Source: CAZSSH01 sp964609825 (lineage in GTDB: Bacteria > Verrucomicrobiota > Lentisphaeria > Victivallales > Victivallaceae). Taken from it: 64,000 bases of DNA. Both the position numbers and the translations under genes were made by a program. Below are positions 16,685 through 24,880 of this stretch, piece after piece. The notes beneath the pieces are model-generated. The model ran no database searches, was not told the origin of the DNA, and worked only from the letters and a program-made list of their open reading frames with translations. Each line of letters begins with the position of its first letter. The stretch's first letter is position 1. The DNA is taken from the NCBI GenBank assembly GCA_964609825.1, contig CAZSSH010000010.1, forward strand, positions 310,001 through 374,000, in the 5' to 3' direction.

Positions 16685-17665
16685 ATGGCAGTCAGCTACA
16701 AAGATCTCGGTTTGGTGAACTCGAAAGAGCTTTTCGCCAAAGCTATGAAGGGCGGTTACGCAATCCCCGCCTATAACTTCAACAACATGGAGCAGCTGCA
16801 GGCGATCATCCAAGCTTGCACCGAAACCCAGTCTCCGGTCATTTTGCAGGTTTCCAAAGGGGCCCGCGATTATGCCAATCAAACCTTGCTCCGCTATATG
16901 GCGCAGGGCGCGGTCGAGTACGCCAAGGAAATCGGCGGCGGCAAGGCGATTCCGATCGTGTTGCACCTGGACCACGGTCCGGATTTTGAAACCTGCAAAA
17001 GCTGCATCGACAGCGGTTTCTCCTCCGTGATGATCGACGGCTCGCACCTCTCCTTTGACGAAAATGTCGCCGCTACCAAAAAAGTGGTCGAATATGCCCA
17101 TGCCCACGGCGTCACCGTCGAGGGCGAACTCGGCGTGTTGGCCGGTGTCGAGGACGAAGTCTCCTCCGAGCACCACACCTACACCCAGCCCGAAGAAGTC
17201 GAAGCGTTTGTCAAACGCACCGGCGTTGACTCCTTGGCCATCGCCATCGGTACCTCCCACGGCGCTTTCAAATTCAAGCCGGGCGAAAACCCCAAAATCC
17301 GTCTCGACATCCTCGCCGAGATCGAAAAGCGCATCCCCGGTTTCCCGATCGTCCTTCACGGCTCCTCCAGTGTGCCCCAGGATCTTGTTAAGATCATCAA
17401 CGAAAACGGCGGCAAACTTAAAGATGCCATCGGTATCGGCGAAGATCAACTCCGCGCCGCCGCCAAATCCGCGGTTTGCAAAATCAACATCGACTCCGAC
17501 GGCCGTTTGGCGATGACCGCTGCCATCCGCAAGGTCTTCAACGAAAAACCGTCCGAGTTTGACCCCCGCAAGTACCTCGGCCCGGCCCGTACCGCCCTCA
17601 AAGAGCTGTACGCCCGCAAAAACAAAGACGTGCTCGGCTCGGCCGGTCATGCCTTTGACAAATAA
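16685..17665 (+). CDS. fba: Class II fructose-bisphosphate aldolase
   Basis: The 326-residue zinc aldolase splits fructose-1,6-bisphosphate into two trioses. The class II motifs are present in order: AIPAYNFNNMEQLQA, LHLDHGPDFETC (zinc His), SVMIDGSHLSFDEN, VEGELGVLAGVEDE, AIGTSHGAFKF and VLHGSSSVPQ with the loop lysine and serine region. An AGGAG site precedes the ATG. Codon choice is noticeably biased (many C-ending codons), as expected for a highly expressed glycolytic gene. It ends in a strong terminator and is divergent from eno. Confidence 0.97.
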   Translation: MAVSYKDLGLVNSKELFAKAMKGGYAIPAYNFNNMEQLQAIIQACTETQSPVILQVSKGARDYANQTLLRYMAQGAVEYAKEIGGGKAIPIVLHLDHGPDFETCKSCIDSGFSSVMIDGSHLSFDENVAATKKVVEYAHAHGVTVEGELGVLAGVEDEVSSEHHTYTQPEEVEAFVKRTGVDSLAIAIGTSHGAFKFKPGENPKIRLDILAEIEKRIPGFPIVLHGSSSVPQDLVKIINENGGKLKDAIGIGEDQLRAAAKSAVCKINIDSDGRLAMTAAIRKVFNEKPSEFDPRKYLGPARTALKELYARKNKDVLGSAGHAFDK

Positions 17666-17688
17666 GCTTGATTGCTTGATTTGCTTTG

Positions 17689-17717
17689 AGACCCGCAACG
17701 ATGCGGGTCTTTTTTTT
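17689..17717 (+). terminator. Terminator of fba
   Basis: A 9-bp perfect stem, AGACCCGCA at 17689-17697 and TGCGGGTCT at 17702-17710, is followed by a run of seven T. Confidence 0.93.
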
Positions 17718-17738
17718 GCATTTTTTGCCGGTGACGAT

Positions 17739-17767
17739 TTGACTTTGTTTTATTGTGAGATTACATT
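17739..17767 (+). promoter_or_regulatory. Promoter of the glycerophosphodiesterase gene
   Basis: TTGACT (17739-17744) and TACATT (17762-17767) are 17 bp apart. Immediately downstream are two direct copies of AGTAAAC (17769-17775 and 17781-17787, 12 bp apart). They may be tandem half-sites for a repressor, possibly the XRE-cupin protein encoded downstream. Confidence 0.58.
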
Positions 17768-17800
17768 AAGTAAACTTTTTAGTAAACATGGAGAATTGCT

Positions 17801-18550
17801 ATGGCTTGCACATTGGTGGCGCACCGCGGCGAATCGATTGCCGTACCGGAGAATACGTTGGAGGCGTTTGAGCTCGCGTGGCTGCGCGGCGTCAAGTGCA
17901 TTGAGGGCGATTTTCATTTGAGCAAAGATGGCGTGGTGGTATGCATGCATGACGACAATGCCAAGCGCACTTGCGGTGTCAACCGTAATCTGGCCGACAT
18001 GACCTTTGCCGAAATCAGTCGGTTGGATGCCGGAGTTTATAAGGGTGAGGAGTGGAAATATACACGTGTCCCGTCGCTGTCGCAGATTCTGGAGCGTATG
18101 CCCGAGGATGGCGAAATCTACATTGAGCTAAAAAGCGTGGGGCCGATTGTCCCGGCCTTAAAAGACGTTTTTGCCAAGGCCGGAAAAAATCCGGAACAAC
18201 TTACTTTTATCGCTTTTGACGAAGCCACCATTGTGGCGGTCAAAAAACTTTTTCCGGCACACCGCGCCTACTGGCTCGTTTGCAACTGGGTCGGAGCGTG
18301 GAATGAACGCCAAAAGGTTAAATTCACCCCCGGGGAGCTCGCGCAAAAACTGATCGACCTCGGAGTGGACGGCGTCGATATTTGTGTGGATAACATTGAC
18401 GAGCGATACGTCGAGGCAGTCCATAAAGCAAACAAAAGCTTCCACGTCTGGACGGTTGACGACGCCGTCGCCGCCAAACGCGTGATCGCTTACGGCATCG
18501 ACTCTCTGACCACCAACCGCGCTTATGCGCTACAACAGGAAATCAAATAA
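17801..18550 (+). CDS. Glycerophosphodiester phosphodiesterase
   Basis: The 249-residue TIM-barrel enzyme hydrolyses glycerophosphodiesters to glycerol-3-phosphate and an alcohol. The signature is intact: VAHRGESIAVPENTLEAF at residues 6-23 (His and Glu of the active site), then HDDNAKRTC with the second catalytic His and IELKS for the metal site. There is no signal peptide, so it is a cytoplasmic UgpQ-type enzyme. GGAG lies about 9 nt before the ATG. It is followed after 2 bp by the XRE-cupin regulator gene, which is very likely co-transcribed. Confidence 0.93.
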   Translation: MACTLVAHRGESIAVPENTLEAFELAWLRGVKCIEGDFHLSKDGVVVCMHDDNAKRTCGVNRNLADMTFAEISRLDAGVYKGEEWKYTRVPSLSQILERMPEDGEIYIELKSVGPIVPALKDVFAKAGKNPEQLTFIAFDEATIVAVKKLFPAHRAYWLVCNWVGAWNERQKVKFTPGELAQKLIDLGVDGVDICVDNIDERYVEAVHKANKSFHVWTVDDAVAAKRVIAYGIDSLTTNRAYALQQEIK

Positions 18551-18552
18551 TT

Positions 18553-19113
18553 ATGGACTTGGTCAACGTCGCATATAAAATCAAGCAACTCCGGCTCAAG
18601 CAGCAAATGACCATCGATCAATTGGCTGCCCGCTGCGGATTGTCCAAAGGGTACATTTCGCGGGTGGAGAATTTCCGCACCGGGGCTTCGCTGCGCGCTC
18701 TGAATGTGATCGCAACGGCACTCGGGGTGGAGGTGATCGAGCTTTTTCGCAATGAAAACGCCGCACCTGAAATCGTATTTGGGAATCTCGGATCCGGCGA
18801 ACGGATCGACCGCAATCAGGCCGACGAGTATGCGATGGCTTATTATGCCCTGGCGTTTGAAAAAACCGACCGCACGATGAACCCGTTTATCATCGAGTAC
18901 CGTCCTGCGGGGAAATCGCGCGAATTGTTGCAGCACGACAGTCAGGAGTTTTTTGTCCTCTTGGAGGGAGAGATCGAGTTTGTGACGGGAAGCTGCGAAA
19001 ATCACCGGTTGATGAAAGCCGGTGATACCGTGTATCTCAACTCGGCCATCCCGCACTCCGCCCGGCTGGCGCCGGCTTGCGAGTATGCAAAGGCATTGGT
19101 GATTTACCACTAG
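18553..19113 (+). CDS. XRE-family regulator with C-terminal cupin domain
   Basis: The 186-residue protein has an N-terminal helix-turn-helix (about residues 8-62: IKQLRLKQQMTIDQLAARCGLSKGYISRVEN) and a C-terminal cupin domain (about 110-180, with ELLQHDSQEFFVLLEGEIEF and PHSARLAP). This architecture is typical of small-molecule-responsive repressors such as the PuuR/SutR group. It starts 2 bp after the glycerophosphodiesterase gene and is followed 11 bp later by an unknown membrane protein gene, so the three form a unit. The direct AGTAAAC repeats at 17769-17787 are a candidate binding site. The ligand is unknown. Confidence 0.88.
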   Translation: MDLVNVAYKIKQLRLKQQMTIDQLAARCGLSKGYISRVENFRTGASLRALNVIATALGVEVIELFRNENAAPEIVFGNLGSGERIDRNQADEYAMAYYALAFEKTDRTMNPFIIEYRPAGKSRELLQHDSQEFFVLLEGEIEFVTGSCENHRLMKAGDTVYLNSAIPHSARLAPACEYAKALVIYH

Positions 19114-19124
19114 GAGAGACGAAG

Positions 19125-20669
19125 ATGCAAACAGTCGTCAACACGTTTACCCGTCACGACAAATACCAGCTGGAGACAGTGTTTACTTACCCGTTTCGCC
19201 CCGAGGACGAGCGGACCGAGTACTATATCGACACTTATTTTTTTGTTCCCGAAAATCTCGGGATCAACCGCCAGAGCTACAGCAATGAGGTTTTTTACAA
19301 CAATGCCCAGCGTTATTTAAGGCTTAAGACCCCGCGTTTCGGGCTCAAGCGGATTTTGGTCAAAGACGATTCGCCGTTAAAGCGTCTCGAGGTGATGATG
19401 AAAGCTTTGACTGCCGACGGCTCCGGCGCCAACATCAAAGACTACGGCGACTCGTTGAAAATCTTTTGCTCCATTATGAAAAGCGCGATCCGCGATGAGA
19501 ACTTGCTTTTGGAGGGCATGCTCAAACACCGGAAGTTTGACTTTGCCCTTGCTTCGTATCAACGCAAGCTTGACGAGATCTTGCATCGTTTCCGTAAGCT
19601 CGCCGCCATTTTGGCCGTGCCGCAGGTAACTGAACGCGAGCGTCTGTTGTTTCGCTACGCCGACGAGTTTTTGAGCCTCAATGCCAACAAATATCGCGGG
19701 GCATTGTGGCAAAAGATCGATGCCGCCGGTGAGTTGCCGCATGCTCAAAAATCCAAAGAGATTCTCTACAAAGAGATGAAAGCAGAGATCGACTACCGGC
19801 GGCGGATGAAGTACCCGACCATCCAGCAGCCGGAGGGCGACAACGAGGATTTCCTCTACCGCGAGTCGACGCTCAAAAAATTGATGGCGAGTGTCCTCTT
19901 TTTGAAAACCTCCTGTCGCAAGGACGGCGTTTTGCTGGAAAACATCATGTTTTGTATCGCCGCCGGGATCGCCATGGCCTTTGTGACCTCGATCGCCTTT
20001 TTTTGGCGCGGGATGCTGTTTAACGATTTCTCAATCTGGTTTTTTATGGTGTGGGTGATTGCCTATATGGGCAAGGACCGGATCAAGGAATTGTTGCGCG
20101 CGTATTTCCAAGTCAAAATCAAGCGCTTTGTCTATGACTATAAAACGGTGATTTATAATGAGTTGGATGAGGAGATGGGGTACTGCAAAGAGAGCATGGA
20201 TTTTGTCGCCGAACACCGGATCGACCCTTGGGTGCGCAAATTGCGAAGCCGCAGCTTGTTAAGCGACTTGGAGAATACCGGCTACCCGGAGGAGATCATC
20301 CTCTATCGCAAACTAATTTCGCTTAACAATCGTGCCGACAAAAAACTCTTAAAGGATTTTGAGGTGGCGGGGATCGTTGATATCATGCGCTTTGACGTTC
20401 GCAAATTTTTGGAGAAAATGGACAACCCGACCAAGGAAATCTACATTCCCGACAAGCCGCCGGTGATCCGGCCGATGAAGGCCAGGCGCGTTTATCACGT
20501 CAATGTCATCATCAAGTACTCGATGGCGGGCGAAAAGGATCTTTACCGCCGCTATCGGTTGATTCTGTCGCGCAACGGCATTTGCCGGATCATCCATGAG
20601 GACAATGCCGAGGGCGAAGTCCGGCAGCCGTCGGCGGTCTTTGTTCCGGCTTACTTGATCAACACGTAA
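19125..20669 (+). CDS. Unknown two-helix membrane protein
   Basis: I do not recognise this 514-residue protein. It has a long charged N-terminal region (1-270) with predicted helices, then two closely spaced hydrophobic segments at about 273-294 and 301-315. A charged C-terminal region follows, rich in Lys, Arg and Asp, ending in a beta-like tail (RVYHVNVIIKYSM onward). Both large parts would lie on the same side of the membrane. The ATG at 19125 follows GGAGAGACGAAG; the frame extends 16 codons upstream into the regulator gene. It is the third gene after a phosphodiesterase and an XRE-cupin regulator, which may link it to lipid or membrane metabolism (weak inference). Its end overlaps the convergent nitroreductase gene by 19 bp. 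Confidence 0.8.
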   Translation: MQTVVNTFTRHDKYQLETVFTYPFRPEDERTEYYIDTYFFVPENLGINRQSYSNEVFYNNAQRYLRLKTPRFGLKRILVKDDSPLKRLEVMMKALTADGSGANIKDYGDSLKIFCSIMKSAIRDENLLLEGMLKHRKFDFALASYQRKLDEILHRFRKLAAILAVPQVTERERLLFRYADEFLSLNANKYRGALWQKIDAAGELPHAQKSKEILYKEMKAEIDYRRRMKYPTIQQPEGDNEDFLYRESTLKKLMASVLFLKTSCRKDGVLLENIMFCIAAGIAMAFVTSIAFFWRGMLFNDFSIWFFMVWVIAYMGKDRIKELLRAYFQVKIKRFVYDYKTVIYNELDEEMGYCKESMDFVAEHRIDPWVRKLRSRSLLSDLENTGYPEEIILYRKLISLNNRADKKLLKDFEVAGIVDIMRFDVRKFLEKMDNPTKEIYIPDKPPVIRPMKARRVYHVNVIIKYSMAGEKDLYRRYRLILSRNGICRIIHEDNAEGEVRQPSAVFVPAYLINT

Positions 20670-21328
20670 TTTTCGTCTTTCCACTTGTCCTTGGGGACGG
20701 GGGTTTCCGCCGGGTAGCCGAGGACGACGACACAAAGCGGGACCAAGTTTTCATCCATGCCGAGCTCCTCGCGTACTGCGACTGTCCGCTCGGGATTGGG
20801 ATAAACCCCTGTCCACACCGCGCCGAGCCCCAGACCGTGGGCGGCAAGCAAAATATTTTCGGTCGCCGCCGAGCAGTCCTGAATCCAGAATTCGACCTCC
20901 GGTTTGGTCTGAAAGGCTTTCTTTAAATCGCCGCAGACGACAATTGCCGCCGGTGCGCTTTTTAGCATCTTGGCGTACGGAAGTTTGTCCGCGAGTTTGG
21001 CTAGTTTGGCGGGCTGAGTGACGGCGATAAATTTCCACGGCTGGAGATTGCGCGCGGTGGGGGCGGCCATTCCGGCTCGGACGATTTTTTGGATCATTTC
21101 CTCACTTACCGGCTCATTTTTATAAGCGCGGATGCTGGTACGGGTCATGATGTTTTGGAGGATGATTTCGCTGTTATTGATGGCAGCCGGGGCGGCGGTT
21201 TGCGGTGCACCGGCTGCAACCACTGCCGGTTGCGGCGCGGGCGGATTTTTGGCGGTGATTACGTCTTTGACCGCAAAACAAAGCACGGTCAGGGCGAGGA
21301 TGAAAGTTAAAATTTTATCCTGAGTCAT
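20651..21328 (-). CDS. Membrane-anchored nitroreductase family protein
   Basis: The 225-residue protein has an N-terminal hydrophobic anchor or signal segment (about 7-22), a low-complexity Ala/Pro linker (about 28-50), and then a nitroreductase FMN domain. The domain begins TRTSIRAYKNEPVSEEMIQKIVRAGMAAPTARNLQPW and has the later segment GLGAVWTGVYP and the VLGYPAE end. Most nitroreductases are cytoplasmic, so an exported or anchored one is unusual. It follows, by 12 bp, a gene for a membrane FMN-binding NosR-like protein, suggesting an electron route across the membrane to this reductase. The substrate is unknown. Confidence 0.88.
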   Translation of the reverse strand: MTQDKILTFILALTVLCFAVKDVITAKNPPAPQPAVVAAGAPQTAAPAAINNSEIILQNIMTRTSIRAYKNEPVSEEMIQKIVRAGMAAPTARNLQPWKFIAVTQPAKLAKLADKLPYAKMLKSAPAAIVVCGDLKKAFQTKPEVEFWIQDCSAATENILLAAHGLGLGAVWTGVYPNPERTVAVREELGMDENLVPLCVVVLGYPAETPVPKDKWKDENYVLIK

Positions 21329-21340
21329 TTTTTTTATTCC

Positions 21341-22546
21341 TTAAAGGTTATTTTTTGATTTATTGATGTCGGCGGCAATTTTGGGCTGGATCAAATCCAT
21401 CAAAAATCCGGTCGGACAGAGAAACCGGCAGTAGGGCCGGGCGATAAACAGCGAAAAGATGACGACCAAAATGCCGCCGTAAAGCATGCTGGCGCTGGCC
21501 ACACTCCACAGCATTGAGGGAAACAATTCAGCCGACACAAGTTCAAATCCGAGATTGCAGCTCCACAAAAAGATCAGCAACCCAAAAATGCCGCCGCGGC
21601 TGTAGCCGAGCACTTTGGCAAGCTTGGCGGGGAGCACCAGTTTATGGGGGTTAAACGAGCCCGCAGTTTCCTGCAATGAGCCAAAGGGACAGAGCCAGAA
21701 ACAGTAAAAGTTGCGCCCGGTGAGGAGCGGGATGACGACGGCACAGACGATCATTACGCCGACAATGAGTCCCGCGCCGGAGAGGAGATAACCGTCGGCG
21801 ACGCGCGAGGAGAGGCCGCTCAATGAGATGAATTGCCCCGAGAGGACGCCCAAGACGATGATGTTGAGCCACAGCTGAATTTTGCGCAACACCCCGCCAT
21901 GCTTCCAAAACACCGCCAAAATCGCCGCCAGCGTGATCACAGCCAGACAGGCCCAGTTGAGCACCGAAAGATGCGTGGCGGGAGTGACCGTCACCTTGTC
22001 TGCTTGCAGCGCGCGCATGGTGAGAGCCATATTTTGGATGATGGACGTACTGGAAAAGGTCGCGCCGGTCACCGCGTCAACCTGATGTCCGGCGGCCTCA
22101 TTGACCTTGAGGCGGTCCCATTTTTTCATGAGCCCTGAGTCAACTACGCTTTGCATAAACGACCCGTCCTCGGCGTTTTTAAGGAGTTCCACTTTGACGA
22201 TGGTGCGGTCGGCATCCAAAATTACCGCGAGCGGTGTCGGTCCGCTGTAGCCGCGGACATCGGGGGCGTGACCGGCGGAGAGGACAAGTTCGCCGAGTTT
22301 GCGGCCGAGATTGTCGGTGATCCAAAAATCGCCGTCGGGCTGTTCTTGGAGTTCGGATGCCGCCGGAAACACCCGTTGGGCAAGCGGAAGATACTCATTG
22401 TTTTGCTTGAGCTCGGTCGGCGTCAGGACATGTCCCAAAAAGAGATCGCGGCTGCGGACAGAGTAAATGCCCAACAATAATATGACACTTACAATATTGA
22501 CCGCGTACAGCAACGCGGAAAAAATGGTGCGGTTAACATTGATCAT
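21341..22546 (-). CDS. FMN-binding, polyferredoxin-like membrane protein (NosR/NqrC-RnfG type)
   Basis: The 401-residue protein has an N-terminal membrane helix (about 8-28). A periplasmic FMN-binding domain follows at about 60-180, with the covalent flavin attachment motif DAVTGATFSST at about 156-166. Then come several membrane helices (about 195-370). Two NosR/NapH-type motifs are present, CFWLCPFGSLQE and CRFLCPTGFLMDL, each with a CxxxCP core. In NosR and related proteins these groups carry electrons from the quinone side to periplasmic reductases. Its ATG overlaps the lacI stop by 4 bp, and a nitroreductase gene follows, so this looks like a two-gene reductase module under a LacI regulator. 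The electron acceptor is unknown. Confidence 0.86.
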   Translation of the reverse strand: MINVNRTIFSALLYAVNIVSVILLLGIYSVRSRDLFLGHVLTPTELKQNNEYLPLAQRVFPAASELQEQPDGDFWITDNLGRKLGELVLSAGHAPDVRGYSGPTPLAVILDADRTIVKVELLKNAEDGSFMQSVVDSGLMKKWDRLKVNEAAGHQVDAVTGATFSSTSIIQNMALTMRALQADKVTVTPATHLSVLNWACLAVITLAAILAVFWKHGGVLRKIQLWLNIIVLGVLSGQFISLSGLSSRVADGYLLSGAGLIVGVMIVCAVVIPLLTGRNFYCFWLCPFGSLQETAGSFNPHKLVLPAKLAKVLGYSRGGIFGLLIFLWSCNLGFELVSAELFPSMLWSVASASMLYGGILVVIFSLFIARPYCRFLCPTGFLMDLIQPKIAADINKSKNNL

Positions 22547-23535
22547 AATTTCGGAGTCGTCGAGTTGCGGACAATTAATTTCATCGGTACTTTTAATTGC
22601 CGGGGCTCGATAGCCGGGTCCTTGAGCCGCTCGATGAGCATTTGCATGGTCAAAGAGCCGATTTCGGCATTGGGCTGGGCGAGGGTGGTCAAGGCGGGAT
22701 CGACCAAGTCGGCGTATTCGCGGTTGTCAAAGCCGACAATCGCGATGTCCTCCGGGATCCGGATGCCGTAGTGCGGCAACTCCTGCGCCAAAATCGCCGC
22801 GTGCTGGTCCAAACTGACCAGAGCGTCGACCGACCCTTTGGCTTGGGCGATGGCTCCGGCGGCGGCGCGCACCGAGCGGCGGACCTCCTCGCCGGTGGCG
22901 TCCAACGCGTCAAAATAAAATGGTGTCAAGCCCAATTGCGCCATCGCTTTTTGGTAGCCTTTCAGGCGGCTGCCGCGCTGGTCTTCGCCGACAAAGGCGA
23001 TGTTGCGGCGGCCGCTGTTGTAGAGGTACTTGACTGCCTCGTACACTCCCGCCTCGCGGTCCACCGCCGCCGAGTCGAGCTCGGGCACCAGCTGATAATG
23101 GATGATGGCGCAGGGGAGTTTTTGTCGGAAACGGATCGCGCCGGCAATCAGATCTTTATCAAGACCAATAAAAATCGCCCCGGCCACCCGTTCGCCGATC
23201 ACGGTCTGGATGATCGCATCCAAAGTGCTTAAGGGGTGGTTGTTGGCGACAAAAAAGACGTTGGTCACATAGCCGTTTTGGGCGGCGGTCTGCTGGATGG
23301 CGGCGATTTTTTGGATGTGCATCGGGTCGGCGGACTCGGCAATGACGGCAATGACGCTTGAGCGGTTGTTGCGCAAATCACGGGCCGCGCGGTTGGGGGT
23401 GTAGCCGATTTGTTTTACCGCCTCATTGACTTTGCGGGCGGTTTCCGGCGAAACGTAGCCGGAGTTGCGCAGCACCCGGCTGACGGTATTCATGGACAAA
23501 TTGGTCAAATTGGCGATATCTTTTAAAGTTCCCAT
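22543..23535 (-). CDS. LacI family transcriptional regulator
   Basis: The 330-residue regulator has a classic LacI N-terminus (MGTLKDIANLTNLSMNTVSRVLRNSGYVS, residues 1-29, with hinge helix near 48-56) and a periplasmic-binding-type sensor domain. The sensor domain includes IFIGLDKDL, IAFVGEDQRGSRLKGYQ and the IAIVGFDNREYADLVDPALTTL segment. I start at the ATG at 23535, where the conserved helix-turn-helix begins; the frame extends upstream without conservation. Its stop overlaps the start of the FMN/NosR-like gene (ATGA), and an AraC gene ends 23 bp upstream. LacI proteins normally respond to sugars, so coupling to a redox pair is odd. Confidence 0.92.
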   Translation of the reverse strand: MGTLKDIANLTNLSMNTVSRVLRNSGYVSPETARKVNEAVKQIGYTPNRAARDLRNNRSSVIAVIAESADPMHIQKIAAIQQTAAQNGYVTNVFFVANNHPLSTLDAIIQTVIGERVAGAIFIGLDKDLIAGAIRFRQKLPCAIIHYQLVPELDSAAVDREAGVYEAVKYLYNSGRRNIAFVGEDQRGSRLKGYQKAMAQLGLTPFYFDALDATGEEVRRSVRAAAGAIAQAKGSVDALVSLDQHAAILAQELPHYGIRIPEDIAIVGFDNREYADLVDPALTTLAQPNAEIGSLTMQMLIERLKDPAIEPRQLKVPMKLIVRNSTTPKL

Positions 23536-23558
23536 AATTATTAATGTGTTTGGATGGT

Positions 23559-24440
23559 TTATTTGTTTTTGCGGCACTCGCCCGGCGTCAGTTTAAAGTG
23601 ATTGCCAAAGGCCCGGTAAAAATAACTCAAATCGTTGAATCCGACGGAAAAACAGATTTCTGAGATGTTGCGGTCAGTGTTTTTGATGTCGTTGGCCGCG
23701 ATTTCGAGGCGTTTGATCCTTAAATTATCCATAATGGTTTGGTTGGTCGCTTGCTTGTAAATCCGGCACAATTGACTCTTGTCGATCCCGATGTTGTGTC
23801 CCAGTGCTTCCAATGTGAGATTTTCCTTATAATACGAGTCAATCATGTGGTTGATGTAGCTCACAATCGAGTCGCCGTGATTTTCGCGCGCAACCTTGTT
23901 GGCCTTGCGGGCCAAAATGATCAGCAGCTCAACCAGCAGAAGTTTGAGGCGCTGGCGGTAATTTTGCGGCATTTTCTTAAATTCGCGCTCCATGGTTTTG
24001 ACGATGCGCTTGATCTCCATGTCGCTTTCGGCGACATACAAACGCTCACTGGGGCGCTCATTGCTGTTGATCCGCCAATTCATGATGGTAAAAAAGCGGT
24101 AATCGTCCTGCAGCTCCTGCAAGGCGTTTTTGATCAAGTCGGGCATAAACAAAATATTATAGAGATCAAGCCCGCTGGATTGAATGCTGAAGGTAGTGAC
24201 ATCCAGCGGGTGAATCATAAAAATGCTGCCGGGCTGGATGGGGTAACGCTCGTCATTGATGATTTTTTCGCCGCGGCCGTCGACAATGTAAATAATTTTC
24301 CAAAATTCGCGCTGAAAACGGGTGTTTTCGTTGTAGTCCTGCGGCAGATCGATTTCCCGCTGAATGCTGAAAGGGAAATCGCTGTCAAAGTACGACACCT
24401 TGCGAAAATAATTGGTCAACTCTTTGTTGTCGTCGGTCAT
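23559..24440 (-). CDS. AraC family transcriptional regulator
   Basis: The 293-residue protein has a cupin-like sensor (about 40-110: WKIIYIVDGRGEKIINDERYPIQPGSIF-type region) and a C-terminal double helix-turn-helix (about 195-290). The latter includes LEALGHNIGIDKSQLCRIYK and ISEICFSVGFNDLSYFYRAFGNHFKLTPGECR. It begins with an ATG overlapping the tsaE stop by 4 bp and is followed closely by lacI. Two sugar-type regulators in series, AraC then LacI, lie upstream of a redox gene pair within a run that also carries housekeeping genes. The target is not evident. Confidence 0.92.
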   Translation of the reverse strand: MTDDNKELTNYFRKVSYFDSDFPFSIQREIDLPQDYNENTRFQREFWKIIYIVDGRGEKIINDERYPIQPGSIFMIHPLDVTTFSIQSSGLDLYNILFMPDLIKNALQELQDDYRFFTIMNWRINSNERPSERLYVAESDMEIKRIVKTMEREFKKMPQNYRQRLKLLLVELLIILARKANKVARENHGDSIVSYINHMIDSYYKENLTLEALGHNIGIDKSQLCRIYKQATNQTIMDNLRIKRLEIAANDIKNTDRNISEICFSVGFNDLSYFYRAFGNHFKLTPGECRKNK

Positions 24441-24880
24441 GATAAAATTTCAATCTCCCGTTGGGTATCGTTCAAGTGGCGGATGTTGACCGTAATCGCC
24501 CCCGGCGGGATGATGTCGGCGATCCGCTCGGGCCACTCCACAAGCGCAATCGAGTTAGTGTCATTTAAAAACTCGTCGACGCCGAAGGCCAGCGCCGAAA
24601 TCGTGTTGCCGATCCGGTAAAGGTCGAGGTGGTAGAGGAAGCCTTTGCCGTCAAGCTTGTACTCCTGTACGATGGTGTAGGTCGGGCTCGAAATCGGCTC
24701 GGTGATACCGAGGCCGCGTGCGAAACCGCGCGAAAAGACCGTCTTGCCCGCTCCCAGATCGCCGTTGAGGCAAATGACCATGCCGCGGGACAGCTTTGCT
24801 GCCAGTTTGGCGGCGATGGTTTCGGTTTCATTTTCGCTTTGAGAGAGATATTTTTCAGTGCTCATATCCGCTTTTTTCAT
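24437..24880 (-). CDS. tsaE: tRNA threonylcarbamoyladenosine biosynthesis ATPase TsaE
   Basis: The 147-residue ATPase contains Walker A GDLGAGKTVFSRGF (about residues 40-53), the switch SSPTYTIVQEY and the HLDLYRI and ALVEWPERI segments that define TsaE. It works with TsaB and TsaD to put the threonylcarbamoyl group on adenosine 37 of tRNAs that read ANN codons. tsaB is present elsewhere in the window (46245-46904). The start could be the ATG at 24880 or the one at 24865; neither has a good ribosome site. It overlaps the end of thiL by 11 to 26 bp and the start of araC by 4 bp. Confidence 0.95.
   Translation of the reverse strand: MKKADMSTEKYLSQSENETETIAAKLAAKLSRGMVICLNGDLGAGKTVFSRGFARGLGITEPISSPTYTIVQEYKLDGKGFLYHLDLYRIGNTISALAFGVDEFLNDTNSIALVEWPERIADIIPPGAITVNIRHLNDTQREIEILS

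Noticed and set aside
16502..17698. 398-codon open frame on the minus strand opposite fba
   Set aside because: The plus strand encodes class II aldolase with all motifs; the mirror frame has low-complexity composition.
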